The position numbers were made by a program, and so were the translations under genes. Shown here piece after piece: positions 35,937 to 45,246 of a stretch of DNA of 64,000 nucleotides. Every line of letters starts with the position of its first letter. Within the stretch, counting starts at the first letter, position 1. Source of the stretch: Streptomyces sp. L2 (GTDB lineage: Bacteria; Actinomycetota; Actinomycetes; Streptomycetales; Streptomycetaceae); NCBI RefSeq assembly GCF_004124325.1, contig NZ_QBDT01000001.1, positions 3,906,001-3,970,000 on the forward strand, in the 5' to 3' direction. The notes beneath the pieces were generated by a model. The model was not told the origin of the DNA. It searched no databases and saw only the letters and a program-made list of their open reading frames with translations.

Positions 35937-36244
35937 GGGTGTCCCCCCTCAGAGTCCGGTGCGGTAAGGATAGATCAATACGTTGGGGTGTTTCCAGGCT
36001 CTGTAAGGCTCCCGGCCCCAATGAGCAGCTCAGGAGAGTTTGATGGGTCCTGGAGTCGAGAGGGTCGCTTACTAGCCGGGGCATTGAACGGCTGCTGCTG
36101 TGGCTTCTGGTAACGGTGGTTTGACCAGCGGAAGGCAACATCGCTACGCGAACGTCTCCACGAACGGGCGCTGGTCATTTACTGTGCACCGTAACCGCGG
36201 TGCCGGCAGGGGAGTCTGAGTGCCTCGGTGAGTAAGGGGGGCCA
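35937..36244. other. 308-bp gap between DUF5677 gene and lipoprotein gene
   Basis: Divergent promoter region of intermediate GC. Apart from the two ribosome-binding sites (GAGGGGGG leftward, AGGGGGG rightward) I see nothing structured. Confidence 0.5.
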
Positions 36245-36991
36245 ATGAAGAAGATCATGAGTGTTGTGGCAGCAAGCCTGTTGGTTGCAGGCTGCTCCAG
36301 CTCGTCGGGTAAGACGCAGCACGCTCAACCGAAGAAGGCGACAAGCACGGTGGAAGCTGTTGAGAGCCCGACTGAGCAGACCGACGGTGTCGACGCACCC
36401 GATCCTGTCGTCGTTGACGAGATCGACTGCTCCGGTGAGTACTACTCCACAGTGGAAGAGGCATGGGCGGCCGCGCAGGATGTGTGCGATGCCACCCTCA
36501 GCGGCACGCAGATGAGTGACACGGAGGTGAAGGCCGTGCAGGTCGCCTACGGAGGTGAGGAGAGCCTCGACGGCCTCGCCACTCTGTACGGCCTCTGCGC
36601 GCAGTCTGGTTCGGAGAGCTGGTCGTACTTGCAGCAGGCGGGCTCCAAGGAGCAACTTGCGGAGGTTCGAGGGGCTCTGCTCCTGTGCCCGGACCATCCG
36701 GACAAGAGCAAGATCGAGAAGCTCGTTGGAAGCGCCGCACATCGCAACAAGCTTGAGGGCGAGGGGCGGGTGTTCGGCAATGGCGTTTATCGCGTGGGCT
36801 CTGACATCAAGCCCGGTACCTACTACGTCACCAACGTTAATGGGTGCTACTGGGAAAGAACTGATGCCAACGGGGAGACAATCGATAACAACTTCATCAG
36901 CGCGGCGAAGCGGGTCCAAGTGACCATCCTCGCCAGCGACTACTCCTTCAACAGTGAGCGCTGCGGGCAATGGCAGCCCGTTGGTAGCTGA
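36245..36991 (+). CDS. Surface lipoprotein of the AICE, next to attR
   Basis: 248 residues. Signal peptide with lipobox VAGC (Cys17), a Ser/Thr/Glu-rich spacer, a helical middle, and a C-terminal beta domain with DIKPGTYYVTN, GCYWERTDANGETIDNN and SERCGQW. The C-terminal segment type recurs in lipoproteins of actinobacterial phages and mobile elements (recollection). Last gene before attR. Exclusion of related elements or phages at the surface is a reasonable inference. Confidence 0.82.
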   Translation: MKKIMSVVAASLLVAGCSSSSGKTQHAQPKKATSTVEAVESPTEQTDGVDAPDPVVVDEIDCSGEYYSTVEEAWAAAQDVCDATLSGTQMSDTEVKAVQVAYGGEESLDGLATLYGLCAQSGSESWSYLQQAGSKEQLAEVRGALLLCPDHPDKSKIEKLVGSAAHRNKLEGEGRVFGNGVYRVGSDIKPGTYYVTNVNGCYWERTDANGETIDNNFISAAKRVQVTILASDYSFNSERCGQWQPVGS

Positions 36992-37242
36992 TCTGCACGA
37001 CCGCAGAGCGTTCCAAGCACTCTGTGCTAGCCAAGGTCGGGCGGCTCGCGAAGAGCCAGGCCACGGCGGGTGAACCTCCGAAGTCGTCTGTGCTCTGCCT
37101 CACATCAGGTCTGCGGTAACGCTCCCTCACACGGGCGCGGGATTCCAGATTCTGTGGGCCATGTGTGGGCCAGAGGACCCGAAATGAGCCGAGGGACGGG
37201 CATCGGTGCTGGTCAGCGTAGGGTCGGGTGGCGGTAGTGGCT

Positions 37243-37302
37243 CGGTCTTGAAAACCGTCGTGGCAGCGATGTCACCGTGGGTTCAAATCCCACCGCCTCC
37301 GC
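37243..37302 (+). repeat. attR, 60-bp direct repeat
   Basis: Exact copy of 21041-21100 (3' part of tRNA-Ser from the anticodon arm). It restores no functional tRNA here because the 5' half is absent. It marks the right end of the AICE; 36992-37242 before it has no gene. Confidence 0.96.
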
Positions 37303-37318
37303 ACTGAGAGCAGTGAGA

Positions 37319-37352
37319 ACGGCCCCTGACCAGGCGAACGGTCGGGGGCCGT
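37319..37352 (+). terminator. Original tRNA-Ser terminator, now behind attR
   Basis: ACGGCCCCTGACC pairs with GGTCGGGGGCCGT (one bulge), 16 bp after attR and followed by CGTGTTGT. Before integration it stood directly behind tRNA-Ser. Confidence 0.75.
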
Positions 37353-37608
37353 CGTGTTGTACCGCGTCCGCGCGTGGCATCTCCCCCACCGGCTCGCGCA
37401 GCAGGTCCTCGACGACGGATCGGGCAAGCCGAAGCGCGGCAGGCGCTGTAATGGGCGTGATGGGGGGCGCGGTCGGCGACCCTCATGAGGATGGCCGCGG
37501 TACCACGCACTAGGCTGCGGTCCCCTTCGGCGACGAGACCCCCGCCGGAACCGTCCCGCTCGTGCGTGCCGTCTCATCGGCAAGTCACGCGATGAGAGAA
37601 GAGCACCC

Positions 37609-38313
37609 ATGTCTCCGTTCGTCATACGTTCCAGACGTACCACCGTCTCGGTGTCCGCCCTCGCCTTGGGTGCGGTCATGCTGCTCGCGGGATGTCAGGG
37701 AGGCGGGAGCGGCAGCGGAAACGCGGGCCGGGCGTCAAGCGGTGCCTCGGCGACGCCCGCCCCGGCGTCGTCCGCGCCTGCCGACGCTTCCTCGACGCCC
37801 GCTCCAGCCTCGTCCGCCCCGAGTGCCGTGCCGAGTGCCGTGCCGAGTGCTGTGCCGAGCGCCTCGACGGCGTCGCCCGCGACCCCTCATTCGTCCACAC
37901 CGGCGCGCGCGGCCGCCCGCTCGTCGGCGCCGGCGGCGGAGCCGCGGTCCGTGCCCGGATGCCGGAACCTCGTGGCGGGCGCCGCGGTGAAGGCGGAGGT
38001 CGTCTCGGCGTACCGGAGGGTGATGCCGTCTCTCCAGCACGTCGCCGTGGGGCACCCGTTCTACTACGGACAGTGCGGCGGCATGCTCTACGCGGCCGCC
38101 CGCTTCGTTCCCGGTGAGGGTGTCACCGACGGGGAACTCGTCAGCTTCCAGGACGAGGGTGCCACGATGAAGTTCTTCGCCCGGCCGGCCTCGGGAAGCT
38201 GGCGCCGGGTCGGCGGAGAGGGCTTCCCCGCGAGCCCGAAGGGGTGCGCCGAGCCGGGCAGCAACATTCCGGCCGCGCTCGCGTCCCTGTGGGGCGATTG
38301 TCCCGACCACTAG
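37609..38313 (+). CDS. Secreted lipoprotein with Pro/Ala/Ser-rich spacer
   Basis: 234 residues. Signal peptide with lipobox LLAGC (Cys29), a ~100-residue Ala/Ser/Pro spacer holding tandem PSAV units (~82-93), and a ~100-residue domain with three or four Cys (VPGCRNL, YGQCGGM, KGCAEP, WGDCPDH). I do not recognise the domain. ATG 37609. First chromosomal gene beyond the element. Confidence 0.8.
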   Translation: MSPFVIRSRRTTVSVSALALGAVMLLAGCQGGGSGSGNAGRASSGASATPAPASSAPADASSTPAPASSAPSAVPSAVPSAVPSASTASPATPHSSTPARAAARSSAPAAEPRSVPGCRNLVAGAAVKAEVVSAYRRVMPSLQHVAVGHPFYYGQCGGMLYAAARFVPGEGVTDGELVSFQDEGATMKFFARPASGSWRRVGGEGFPASPKGCAEPGSNIPAALASLWGDCPDH

Positions 38314-38591
38314 GCGTTCTCGTCGCGGCCGAGAATCTGTGCAGGACGTGGCCACTCGAAGTCGCCGCTGCCCCGCAGCGCCCAGAAGCTGCGGGACGCC
38401 GGTGGATCATGAAGTGGCCGCGGGCGGATGAGAGTGCCCGAACGGCTTCGTTCGTCCAGGGGGCCGGGAGCCGAATCCGACCGCCGTTCTCAGTGTGGCG
38501 CAGATCAGTACAGGGCTCGACGCGTGCGCGTGGCGGGCGGAGGAGTGCGGAGCGAGGCTCGATGACTCGACCCCACACAGCTCCGCCCCGG

Positions 38592-40028
38592 TCACACGCT
38601 CCTGGTGTCAGGGGTCGCTGGGGGGTGCGGGTGGGCGAATTCGGGTTCCAGGGTGTCGGCCAGGGTGAGGAGCAGGTCTTCTCGGTGGTGAGGGGCCGCG
38701 AGTTGGACCGCGCAGGGGAGTCCGTCGGGTGAGAGGCCGGTCGGGATGGTGATCGCGGGGTGGCCGGTGTCGTTGAAGACGGCGGTGAAGGCGACGGGCA
38801 GGGTTCCGGTGTGGGCGGCGGCCCGTGCGTCGAGTCCTTCCGCGGGCCAGGCGGTGGTGGGGGTGGTGGGGGTGAGCAGCAGGTCGTAGCGGTCGAACAG
38901 GGTGGCGGCCCAGGTGTCGAGCTCGGCCCGGTACCGCCAGTAGCGGTCGAGGTCCTCCAGGGTGAGGGCGGCGCCACGGTCGAGGAGCGCGGCGAACCAC
39001 GGTTCGAAGTCCGCGCGGTGCTCGCGGAACCGGTCGCCGATCCTGGCGAGGCGGTGATGGGCCAGTACCTGCTGGCGCAGCGCGAGCGTGTGCGGGAAGT
39101 CCGCGGCCTGTGGGTGCCGGGAGGTGTCCTCGACGAGGTGGTGGCCCAGGCCGGTGAGGACGTCCACGGCCCGGTCCAGTGCGGCGAGGACGGCCGGCCC
39201 GGGGTCGGTGATGCCGAAGGTCGGGTTGACGCCGATGCGCAGCCGTGGCAGCGGCCGGTCGAGTTCCCGCTGGTAGGAGTGCAGGGGCCGGGGCAAGGAG
39301 AACGGGTCGGCGGGGTGGTGCCCGGCGGTGACGTCGAGGTACAGGGCGGCGTCGCGGGCGGTCCGTGTCATGGGTGAAAGGCAGATGTTCTGGGGCCAGT
39401 TGGTGATGGTCCCGGCGGGGGCTGCGGGGATGCGGCCGCGGGTGGGCTTGAGGCCGACGATCCCGCACAGCGCGGCCGGGATGCGGGTGGACCCGCCGCC
39501 GTCGCCGGCGGTGGCGAAGGGGACGAGCCCGGCGGCCACAGCGGCGGCCGACCCTCCGCTGGAGCCACCGGGGGACCGGTCCGGGCGCCAGGGGTTGCGG
39601 CTGACCCCGAAGAGGTCGTTGGCGGTGTGGACGGCGGCGCCCATCGGCGGGGCGTTGGTCTTGCCGACGACGATCGCCCCGGCCGCCCGCAGCCGCGCCA
39701 CCTGCGGACTGTCCGTCTCGGCCTCCGCGGCGCCGCGGAAGGCCGAGGTGCCGTGCCCGGTGGGGAAGCCACGGGCGTCCTCCAGGTCCTTGACGGCCAG
39801 TGGGATCCCGGCGAGCGGGCCGGGTTCCTCTCCGCGGGCGATCCGCCCGGCGGCCACAGCGGCGTCGTGCAGGGCGCGTTCGGAGTCGAGGGACACAACG
39901 GCGTTCAGCGTGCCGTTCATCTGCCCGATCCGGTCCAGGGTGTGCCGCATCAGCTCGACCGGGGAGAGCGTGCGGTCGCGGATGAGCGCGGCCAGTTCGG
40001 TGACGGTCAGGAAGTCCAGATCGGTCAT
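38592..40028 (-). CDS. Amidase (amidase-signature family)
   Basis: 478 residues with the Ser-cisSer-Lys triad: Lys in PLAVKDLED (~79), Ser in GDGGGSTRIPA and the SPGGSSGGSAAAVAAGL signature (~152-168). Hydrolyses a carboxamide to acid and ammonia; the substrate is not predictable. It is last of three overlapping genes with an MFS carrier and a class III CoA-transferase, suggesting import, hydrolysis and CoA activation of one compound. ATG 40028 overlaps the MFS stop. Confidence 0.93.
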   Translation of the reverse strand: MTDLDFLTVTELAALIRDRTLSPVELMRHTLDRIGQMNGTLNAVVSLDSERALHDAAVAAGRIARGEEPGPLAGIPLAVKDLEDARGFPTGHGTSAFRGAAEAETDSPQVARLRAAGAIVVGKTNAPPMGAAVHTANDLFGVSRNPWRPDRSPGGSSGGSAAAVAAGLVPFATAGDGGGSTRIPAALCGIVGLKPTRGRIPAAPAGTITNWPQNICLSPMTRTARDAALYLDVTAGHHPADPFSLPRPLHSYQRELDRPLPRLRIGVNPTFGITDPGPAVLAALDRAVDVLTGLGHHLVEDTSRHPQAADFPHTLALRQQVLAHHRLARIGDRFREHRADFEPWFAALLDRGAALTLEDLDRYWRYRAELDTWAATLFDRYDLLLTPTTPTTAWPAEGLDARAAAHTGTLPVAFTAVFNDTGHPAITIPTGLSPDGLPCAVQLAAPHHREDLLLTLADTLEPEFAHPHPPATPDTRSV

Positions 40029-41323
40029 GACGGCTCCGGCGGGGTGATGGTGTGGGCGCGCACGCGTTCCAGAGTGCGCTGGGGTCGGATCATGAGGGCG
40101 GCGATGACGCCGGCGGGGATCATGACGGCCGCCCCGATGGTGAAGGCGGCGGTGTAGCCGAGGTGGTCGATGACCACTCCGCTGACGCCCGGGGCGATGA
40201 TCCCGGGCAGGGTGCCGAAGGTGACGCTCACGGCGAGGGCGGCCCCGCGTTGCCCGGGCGGCAGCACCTCACCGGCGTTGAGATAGCTCAAGGGGTAGGC
40301 GAGGCTGCCGACGGTGAAGGCGACGGCGATCACCGTGACCCGCAGGGGCCCGGCTGGCAGGTGCGGGAAGAGCGCCATGCAGGCGCCCGCCAGGGCCACG
40401 ACGCCACCCTGCACCGCGCCCCGGGCCCACCGGCTGGACACCCCGCGGCGGATGAGTCGGCCGGTGAAGGGCACGACCGTGAGCTGCAGGACCACGCCCA
40501 GCGCCGCGATGCCGCTCAGCACGGTGGCCGCGGACTGGGGCCGGTAGTGGAGTTGCGACTGCAGATAGGCGGGCAGCCAGGCGGACGAGAGCGCGGTGGC
40601 CCAGTAGGCGCCGAAAGCGGCCGCGACGCCGCCCACCACTGTGCCGTTGCCGAACAGCACACGGTAGGGGACCCGCGTCCCGCCGGCTGCCCGGGAGGGG
40701 CCGGCCGCATAGGGGCCTTCTCCGCCCACGGGCAGCCAGACCGCCGCCCAGAGTGCCGCTACGACGGCCAGGGCGAGGAACGCGGCACGCCAGCCCTGCT
40801 CGTCGATGATCCAGGTGAGCACCGGCGCCGCGACCAGTGCGGCGGCCGCACCCCCGGCGACCTGCAGAGCGGTGGGCAGGCTGCGCCGGTGCTCGGGGAA
40901 CCACGTGTAGAGGGCGTGCATCGTCATCGAGGCCGCCGGCCCTTCGGCCGCGCCGAGCAGGATGCGACTGGCGAACAGCGTGGGCGCGGCGGCGACCACC
41001 AGGACCGGCACCTGGGCCGCCGCCCAGCACACGGCGAGGGCGAACAGGATCCACCGGCTGGAGACCCGGGTCGACACGAAGCCGACCACCAGGCTCGCCA
41101 CGCTGAACAGCAGGTAGAAGCTGCTGGCGAGGAGACCGAAGGCGGCGTGGTCCAGGTGCAGTTCCCGCATGATCGGCACCGCGGCGAGCCCGAGCACGGA
41201 CTTGTCCGCGAAGTTGATCAGCATGAAGAACATGATCAGGACGGTGACCGACCAGACCCGCAGCCTGCCGGGCTCGGCCGGCGCGGCGGTGGGGGCCGGG
41301 GCGGGCCGTGCGAGGTACGACAT
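40025..41323 (-). CDS. MFS transporter
   Basis: 432 residues, 12 predicted membrane helices, MFS signature between helices 2-3 (LVVGFVSTRVSSRWI) and an N-terminal Pro/Ala cytoplasmic tail. It resembles the anion:cation symporter group that takes up organic acids. ATG 41323 has GGAAGGAG upstream. Co-transcribed with the flanking CoA-transferase (25-bp gap) and amidase (ATGA overlap). Confidence 0.9.
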   Translation of the reverse strand: MSYLARPAPAPTAAPAEPGRLRVWSVTVLIMFFMLINFADKSVLGLAAVPIMRELHLDHAAFGLLASSFYLLFSVASLVVGFVSTRVSSRWILFALAVCWAAAQVPVLVVAAAPTLFASRILLGAAEGPAASMTMHALYTWFPEHRRSLPTALQVAGGAAAALVAAPVLTWIIDEQGWRAAFLALAVVAALWAAVWLPVGGEGPYAAGPSRAAGGTRVPYRVLFGNGTVVGGVAAAFGAYWATALSSAWLPAYLQSQLHYRPQSAATVLSGIAALGVVLQLTVVPFTGRLIRRGVSSRWARGAVQGGVVALAGACMALFPHLPAGPLRVTVIAVAFTVGSLAYPLSYLNAGEVLPPGQRGAALAVSVTFGTLPGIIAPGVSGVVIDHLGYTAAFTIGAAVMIPAGVIAALMIRPQRTLERVRAHTITPPEPS

Positions 41324-41348
41324 GGCGACTCCTTCCCGGGCCCGGTGA

Positions 41349-42545
41349 TCAGATGACGTCGTCGCGGCGCAGCACGCCGAGGTCGGCGTCGGTGAGTCCG
41401 GCAAGGTCCCGCAGGACTTCGTCGGTGTGGGCGCCGAGCCGCGGACCGAGTGAGCGGATCCGCCCGGGGGTGGCGCTCAGCCTCGGCATCGGAGCGGCCA
41501 TGGTGACCCGGCCGTGCTCGGGGTCGTCGACCTCCACGACGGTGCCGCGCTCCCGGTAGTGCGGGTCGGCCGCGATGTCGGCGATGGTCATGACCGGTGC
41601 CGCCGGGATGTCGGCGGAGCGGCACAGCCGCACCACCTCGTCGGCCCTCTCGCCGGCGACCCAGTCGCGGATGATCGCGTACAGCGGTTCGGCGTTGCGG
41701 AACCGGGCGTGCCTGGTGGCGAAGCGCGGATCGGCGGCGAGTTCGGGCCGGCCGATCACCTGTGCGAGCCGGGCGAACAGCGGGTCGGTGCCGGCGTGCA
41801 GCGAGACGCGCCGGCCGTCCGCGGTGTCGAAGTCGCTGGCCGGGACAACGTACGGGTTGAGGTTGCCGCTGCGCTGGCGGACGCGGCCGGTCGCGCAGTG
41901 GTCGAGCAACGCGTCCTCGACCGCCCGGAACCCCGCTTCGTACAGGGCGAGGTCCACGACCTGGCCCGGGCCGCCGTGGACGTCCCGGTGGTAGAGCGCC
42001 GTCATCGCGGCGAACGCGGACAGATAGGCGCCCATGTAGTCGATCACCGCGTAACCGGAGCGGACCGGGGGCCGGTCCGGCTCGCCCGTGACGTCGGTGA
42101 GCCCGGCGAAGGCGCTGGCGATCCGGTCGAAGGCGCCCTGGTCCCGGTAGGGGCCGGTGAGGCCGTAGCCGGTGAGGTAGACCAGCACCGCGCGCGGGTT
42201 GATCCGCTGCAGGGTCTCGGGGTCCAGCCCCCACTTCTCCAGTGTCGGCGGCCGGTAGTTGGCGATCACCACGTCGAAGTGCGGAACGAGCGTGTGCAGC
42301 AGTTCCTGTCCGCGCGTGCTGCGCAGGTCCAGCGTCACCGACTTCTTGTTCCGGCCCTCCTGCAGCCACTGCAGCGAGCGGCCCCCGGGGCGTTCGGCCC
42401 GGCCCCGGGTGAAGTCGCCGCGTCCCGGCTCCTCGATCTTGACCACCTCGGCGCCGAAGTCACCGAGGAACGTCGCCGTGACCGGTGCGGCCAGCACCGT
42501 GGCCACATCCAGTACCCGCACTCCCCGCAGGGGCAGCTCGGCCAT
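41349..42545 (-). CDS. Class III CoA-transferase (CaiB/BaiF family)
   Basis: 398 residues. N-terminal GVRVLDVATVLAAPVTATFLGDFGAEVVKIE is the family start (here GVRVLDVATVLAAPVTAT, then GADFGAEVV-like segment); the catalytic Asp is expected in the YAVIDYMGAYLSAFAAM segment. It transfers CoA between a CoA ester and a free acid. ATG 42545 has AGGTGA upstream and gives MAELPLRG; an earlier ATG at 42563 is inside the operator. First gene of the operon controlled by the divergent TetR. Confidence 0.92.
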   Translation of the reverse strand: MAELPLRGVRVLDVATVLAAPVTATFLGDFGAEVVKIEEPGRGDFTRGRAERPGGRSLQWLQEGRNKKSVTLDLRSTRGQELLHTLVPHFDVVIANYRPPTLEKWGLDPETLQRINPRAVLVYLTGYGLTGPYRDQGAFDRIASAFAGLTDVTGEPDRPPVRSGYAVIDYMGAYLSAFAAMTALYHRDVHGGPGQVVDLALYEAGFRAVEDALLDHCATGRVRQRSGNLNPYVVPASDFDTADGRRVSLHAGTDPLFARLAQVIGRPELAADPRFATRHARFRNAEPLYAIIRDWVAGERADEVVRLCRSADIPAAPVMTIADIAADPHYRERGTVVEVDDPEHGRVTMAAPMPRLSATPGRIRSLGPRLGAHTDEVLRDLAGLTDADLGVLRRDDVI

Positions 42546-42562
42546 GGGATCACCTACCAACA

Positions 42563-42593
42563 TTCCGTTAACAACGTTTCGTTAATAACGGAA
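42563..42593. promoter_or_regulatory. TetR operator between CoA-transferase and tetR genes
   Basis: Inverted repeat TTCCGTTA (42563-42570) with TAACGGAA (42586-42593), enclosing extra CGTTAA half-sites. It overlaps the start region of the CoA-transferase operon and lies ~60 bp before the divergent tetR. Confidence 0.78.
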
Positions 42594-42654
42594 CGTATAG
42601 AATGGTGCTCGGGGACAGCAAGCCCCTACTTGTCGGTAATTTAGGAGGGTCACG

Positions 42655-43299
42655 GTGACCGAGCAGCCCACCGACCAGGCCGCCCCGCGGACCCGGCGGC
42701 GCCGGCGCACCCGGGAGGAGACCCAGGCCGACCTGCTCGACGCGGCCGTGCGTCTGTTGCGCCGGGACGGTGTCCTGGCCGGCATCAACCTCCGTGAAGT
42801 CGCTCAGGAGGCAGGCGTCAACCACGGGCAGATCTACCAGTACTTCGGCACCCGGCAGGCTCTGCTGCGGGCCGCCATCGCCCGGCTCATCGAGGCCGAC
42901 CGGCCCGACCAGGCGCCCCACTGGGAGCAGCCCTTCACCGACCGCCGCCGCACCATGTGGAACTGGGCGCTCACCCAGCCCGACCTCGTCCGGCTCCGCG
43001 CCCTGCTCGCCCTCGACGACGACCCCGAACTCAGTCTGTTCCCTTCCCTGGAGAACACCAGGGCGGCCCTGGAACGCGACCGTCGGTCCGGCGCCCTGCC
43101 GCCCGACGCCGACGGCGAGGTGGCCCACGCCATGACAGCCGTCACGTATCTCGGCTACTGCATCTTCCGCCACGCGATCGCACGGGACCTCGGCATCCCG
43201 GCGGATGAACTTGACCGGCGCGCGGCCGACGTCTTCGATCGCATGCTGGGCGGCCTGGCCGCAGGGCCCGGTGCGGACACCGGCAGGGAGTCACGGTGA
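42655..43299 (+). CDS. TetR-family regulator
   Basis: 214 residues: N-terminal basic leader (RTRRRRRTREE), TetR helix-turn-helix (~24-70; LREVAQEAGVNHGQIYQYFGT) and a ligand-binding helical domain. GTG 42655 with TTTAGGAGGG upstream. It is divergent from the CoA-transferase/MFS/amidase operon and probably represses it through the 42563-42593 palindrome. The next gene overlaps its end by 4 bp. Confidence 0.93.
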   Translation: MTEQPTDQAAPRTRRRRRTREETQADLLDAAVRLLRRDGVLAGINLREVAQEAGVNHGQIYQYFGTRQALLRAAIARLIEADRPDQAPHWEQPFTDRRRTMWNWALTQPDLVRLRALLALDDDPELSLFPSLENTRAALERDRRSGALPPDADGEVAHAMTAVTYLGYCIFRHAIARDLGIPADELDRRAADVFDRMLGGLAAGPGADTGRESR

Positions 43300-43958
43300 A
43301 GGCGTTGCGGAGGATCGAGCCGGAGTTGCCGGTCGATCTCAGTCCCGCGCGGGTCTGGTACACGGCGTACGGCTCGAACGCGCATCTGGAGCGGCTCGGG
43401 TGCTACATCCGGGGCGGGCGCCCGTCGGGGACGGCCAGGACGTATCCGGGGTGCCGGGATCCGCGGATGCCGAGCCGGTCGGTCGCGGTCGAGCTGGGCG
43501 GTGCCCTGTACTTCGCGACCGAGTCGCCCGTGTGGGGCGGGGGCAGGGCGTTCTACGACCCCCTGGCCGACGGACGCGTACTGGCGCGGGCCCATCTGGT
43601 GACCACCGGGCAGTTCTCGGACATCGCGGCCCAGGAGATGTACCGGGAGCCGGGCGCGGGCATCGACCTCGCCGAGGTGCTGACCCGGCGGACGGCGAGC
43701 CTCGGGGAGGGGCGCTACGAGACGCTGGTGTGCGCCGGGCAGGTGGAGGGGCTGCCGGTGCTGACCTTCACCGCGCCCTGGGGGATGCGGGACGTCCGGT
43801 GGAACCCTCCGTCCGCCGCGTATGTCCGGTACCTGGCGGACGGCCTGCTGTCGGCGGGGGTGTGGGACGTGGAAGCCGTCGCCTCGTACGTCGCCGCCTG
43901 CCCCGGCGCGGCCGGGCACTGGTCGGAGGAGGCGATCAGGGGTCTGCTGTCGGGCTGA
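43296..43958 (+). CDS. GGCT/AIG2-like protein (often annotated histone deacetylase)
   Basis: 220 residues. Segment VWYTAYGSNAHLERLGCYI (~20-38) is the gamma-glutamylcyclotransferase-like YGSN motif, and the body is a beta-rich barrel. Streptomycete relatives carry the misleading name histone deacetylase. The expected catalytic Glu could be in LYFATESPVWGGG, not certain. GTG start at 43296 overlaps the tetR stop, so it may be coupled to it. Role unknown. Confidence 0.75.
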   Translation: MKALRRIEPELPVDLSPARVWYTAYGSNAHLERLGCYIRGGRPSGTARTYPGCRDPRMPSRSVAVELGGALYFATESPVWGGGRAFYDPLADGRVLARAHLVTTGQFSDIAAQEMYREPGAGIDLAEVLTRRTASLGEGRYETLVCAGQVEGLPVLTFTAPWGMRDVRWNPPSAAYVRYLADGLLSAGVWDVEAVASYVAACPGAAGHWSEEAIRGLLSG

Positions 43959-44007
43959 GTCCCCCGTGTCCCGCCGTACGGGTCCCGTCATCCCGCACGC
44001 GGTCCTG

Positions 44008-44942
44008 TCATCCCGTACGCGGTCCTGTCATCCTCGCCGCCGAGGCGATGGTCGCCCGGGCCTCGCGTTCCGTGAGGCCCGTGGTGCGGGCCGCTTCGGT
44101 GAGGGGGCCGGCCAGGGCGGGGCCGAGCCCGTTCTCGTAGGCGCGGCAGGCTGCCCAGAAGAGGCGGGTGTTGCGCTGGCCCTCGTGCGCGGAGAGGACG
44201 AACTGGACCAGTCCGCGGCCGTGGTCGCCGGATGGCTGGTGCGCGGCCGGTGGTGTGGTGGGTGTGGCGCGGGGCGGGGGGACCAGCAGGCCTAGCAGGG
44301 CCGGTGGGCAGGCGGCGGGCGGCAGGTGGGCCGTGCCGGGGCGGTGGTGTAGACGCCGTGGTCGGTGCGTGAGCCGGGGCCGACGAGGTAGCCGCCGGCG
44401 CCCCTGATGTCGATGCCCGGCGCGAGGCGGCCGGCGGAGTTGGGGACGACGACCTCCGGCGGTCCCGTCAGCCACAGGTGGCGGCCGCCGCTCGGGGTGA
44501 GGACGACGACCGTCTCCGGGACGGTGAACAGGTGGCGGAGGGCCAGTTCGCGCAGGGCCGCCGTGGAGTCGGTGTCCGGTTTGGTGTCCAGGTCGACGCC
44601 GATGAGGTGGTGCGGGGGCAGGCCGCAGGCGATGCCGTAGCCGGTCGCCCAGGGTGCCGCGGCGAACAGGGCGCGGACGCGGGCCGGGTCGGTGGAGGCG
44701 TCGTACACCCCGTGGCCGAAGCGGCCGCACTCGCCGTGACAGGGGGCGGCGGGCGCGGCCGGCCTGGCTGGCGCCTCCGCCTCCGCCGATGCCTCCGCCG
44801 GTGCCCCCGCCGGTGCTCGGTGCGGGGAACGCAGGGCCGGCAGCTTCGTGCGGGACAGGGGGATGACGGCCAGGCCGCGTTCGGCGGCTGACAGGGCGTG
44901 TGCGAGGGCCAGCGTCGTGGCCTGCCGGTCGGTGGTGGCCAT
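44008..44942 (-). pseudogene. Prim-Pol domain gene broken by a frameshift
   Basis: The first 217 codons (44942 to 44292) give a good Prim-Pol N-terminal domain: ALSAAERGLAVIPLSRTKLPA, cysteine/His pair CHGECGRFGHG, catalytic IGVDLDTKP and SGGRHLWLTGP. Reading then leaves frame at HGVYTTAPA. The conserved continuation (GTAHLPPAACPPALL ... AHEGQRNTRLFWAACRAYENG ... TEREARATIASAARMTG) is present in another frame down to 44008. One inserted G in the run at 44338-44341 would restore a single ~311-residue protein. Either a true one-base deletion or a sequencing error. Confidence 0.8.
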
Positions 44943-45246
44943 GGCTCCATGGTCGTACGTATGTTCGAAAAAAGGAAGGGCGGGCCGGTCGCGACGCGCC
45001 GGGGCGGCACGGGAGGGGTGGACAGGCGACAAAACGGTTCACCCCTTGCCGTGCCTGGAGGGACGGGTGTTCGTCCTGGGGCTTGAGGAGGGTGAAGGTG
45101 ACGATGGGGGTTTATCGACTTGTCATCACGCTTGCGTGGGAATCATCCCTAACAGGGTGGTTCGCCGGGGATTCGGTGGGCAACTCTGGATGCGCGACGT
45201 CGTTCACGACAGCCCGGGCGGTCGGCCAACTGCCTTGGCGAAAGCC

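Larger units (their letters stand above)
21041..37242. mobile_element. Integrated AICE (pSAM2-type conjugative element) in tRNA-Ser
   Basis: About 16.2 kb between 60-bp direct repeats that match the 3' part of tRNA-Ser(TGA). Module order from attL: int, xis, DUF3631 replication protein, Zn-type small protein, Prim-Pol, C5-methyltransferase, small transfer genes, traB, Spd-like membrane genes, DUF6303/DUF6284 genes (all minus strand), then GntR regulator, cargo and attR. It encodes FtsK-type double-strand DNA transfer and no relaxase or type IV secretion genes, the hallmark of AICEs. All modules look intact. Known: related elements use the corresponding tRNA-Ser in other streptomycetes (recollection, not checked). 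Confidence 0.93.
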
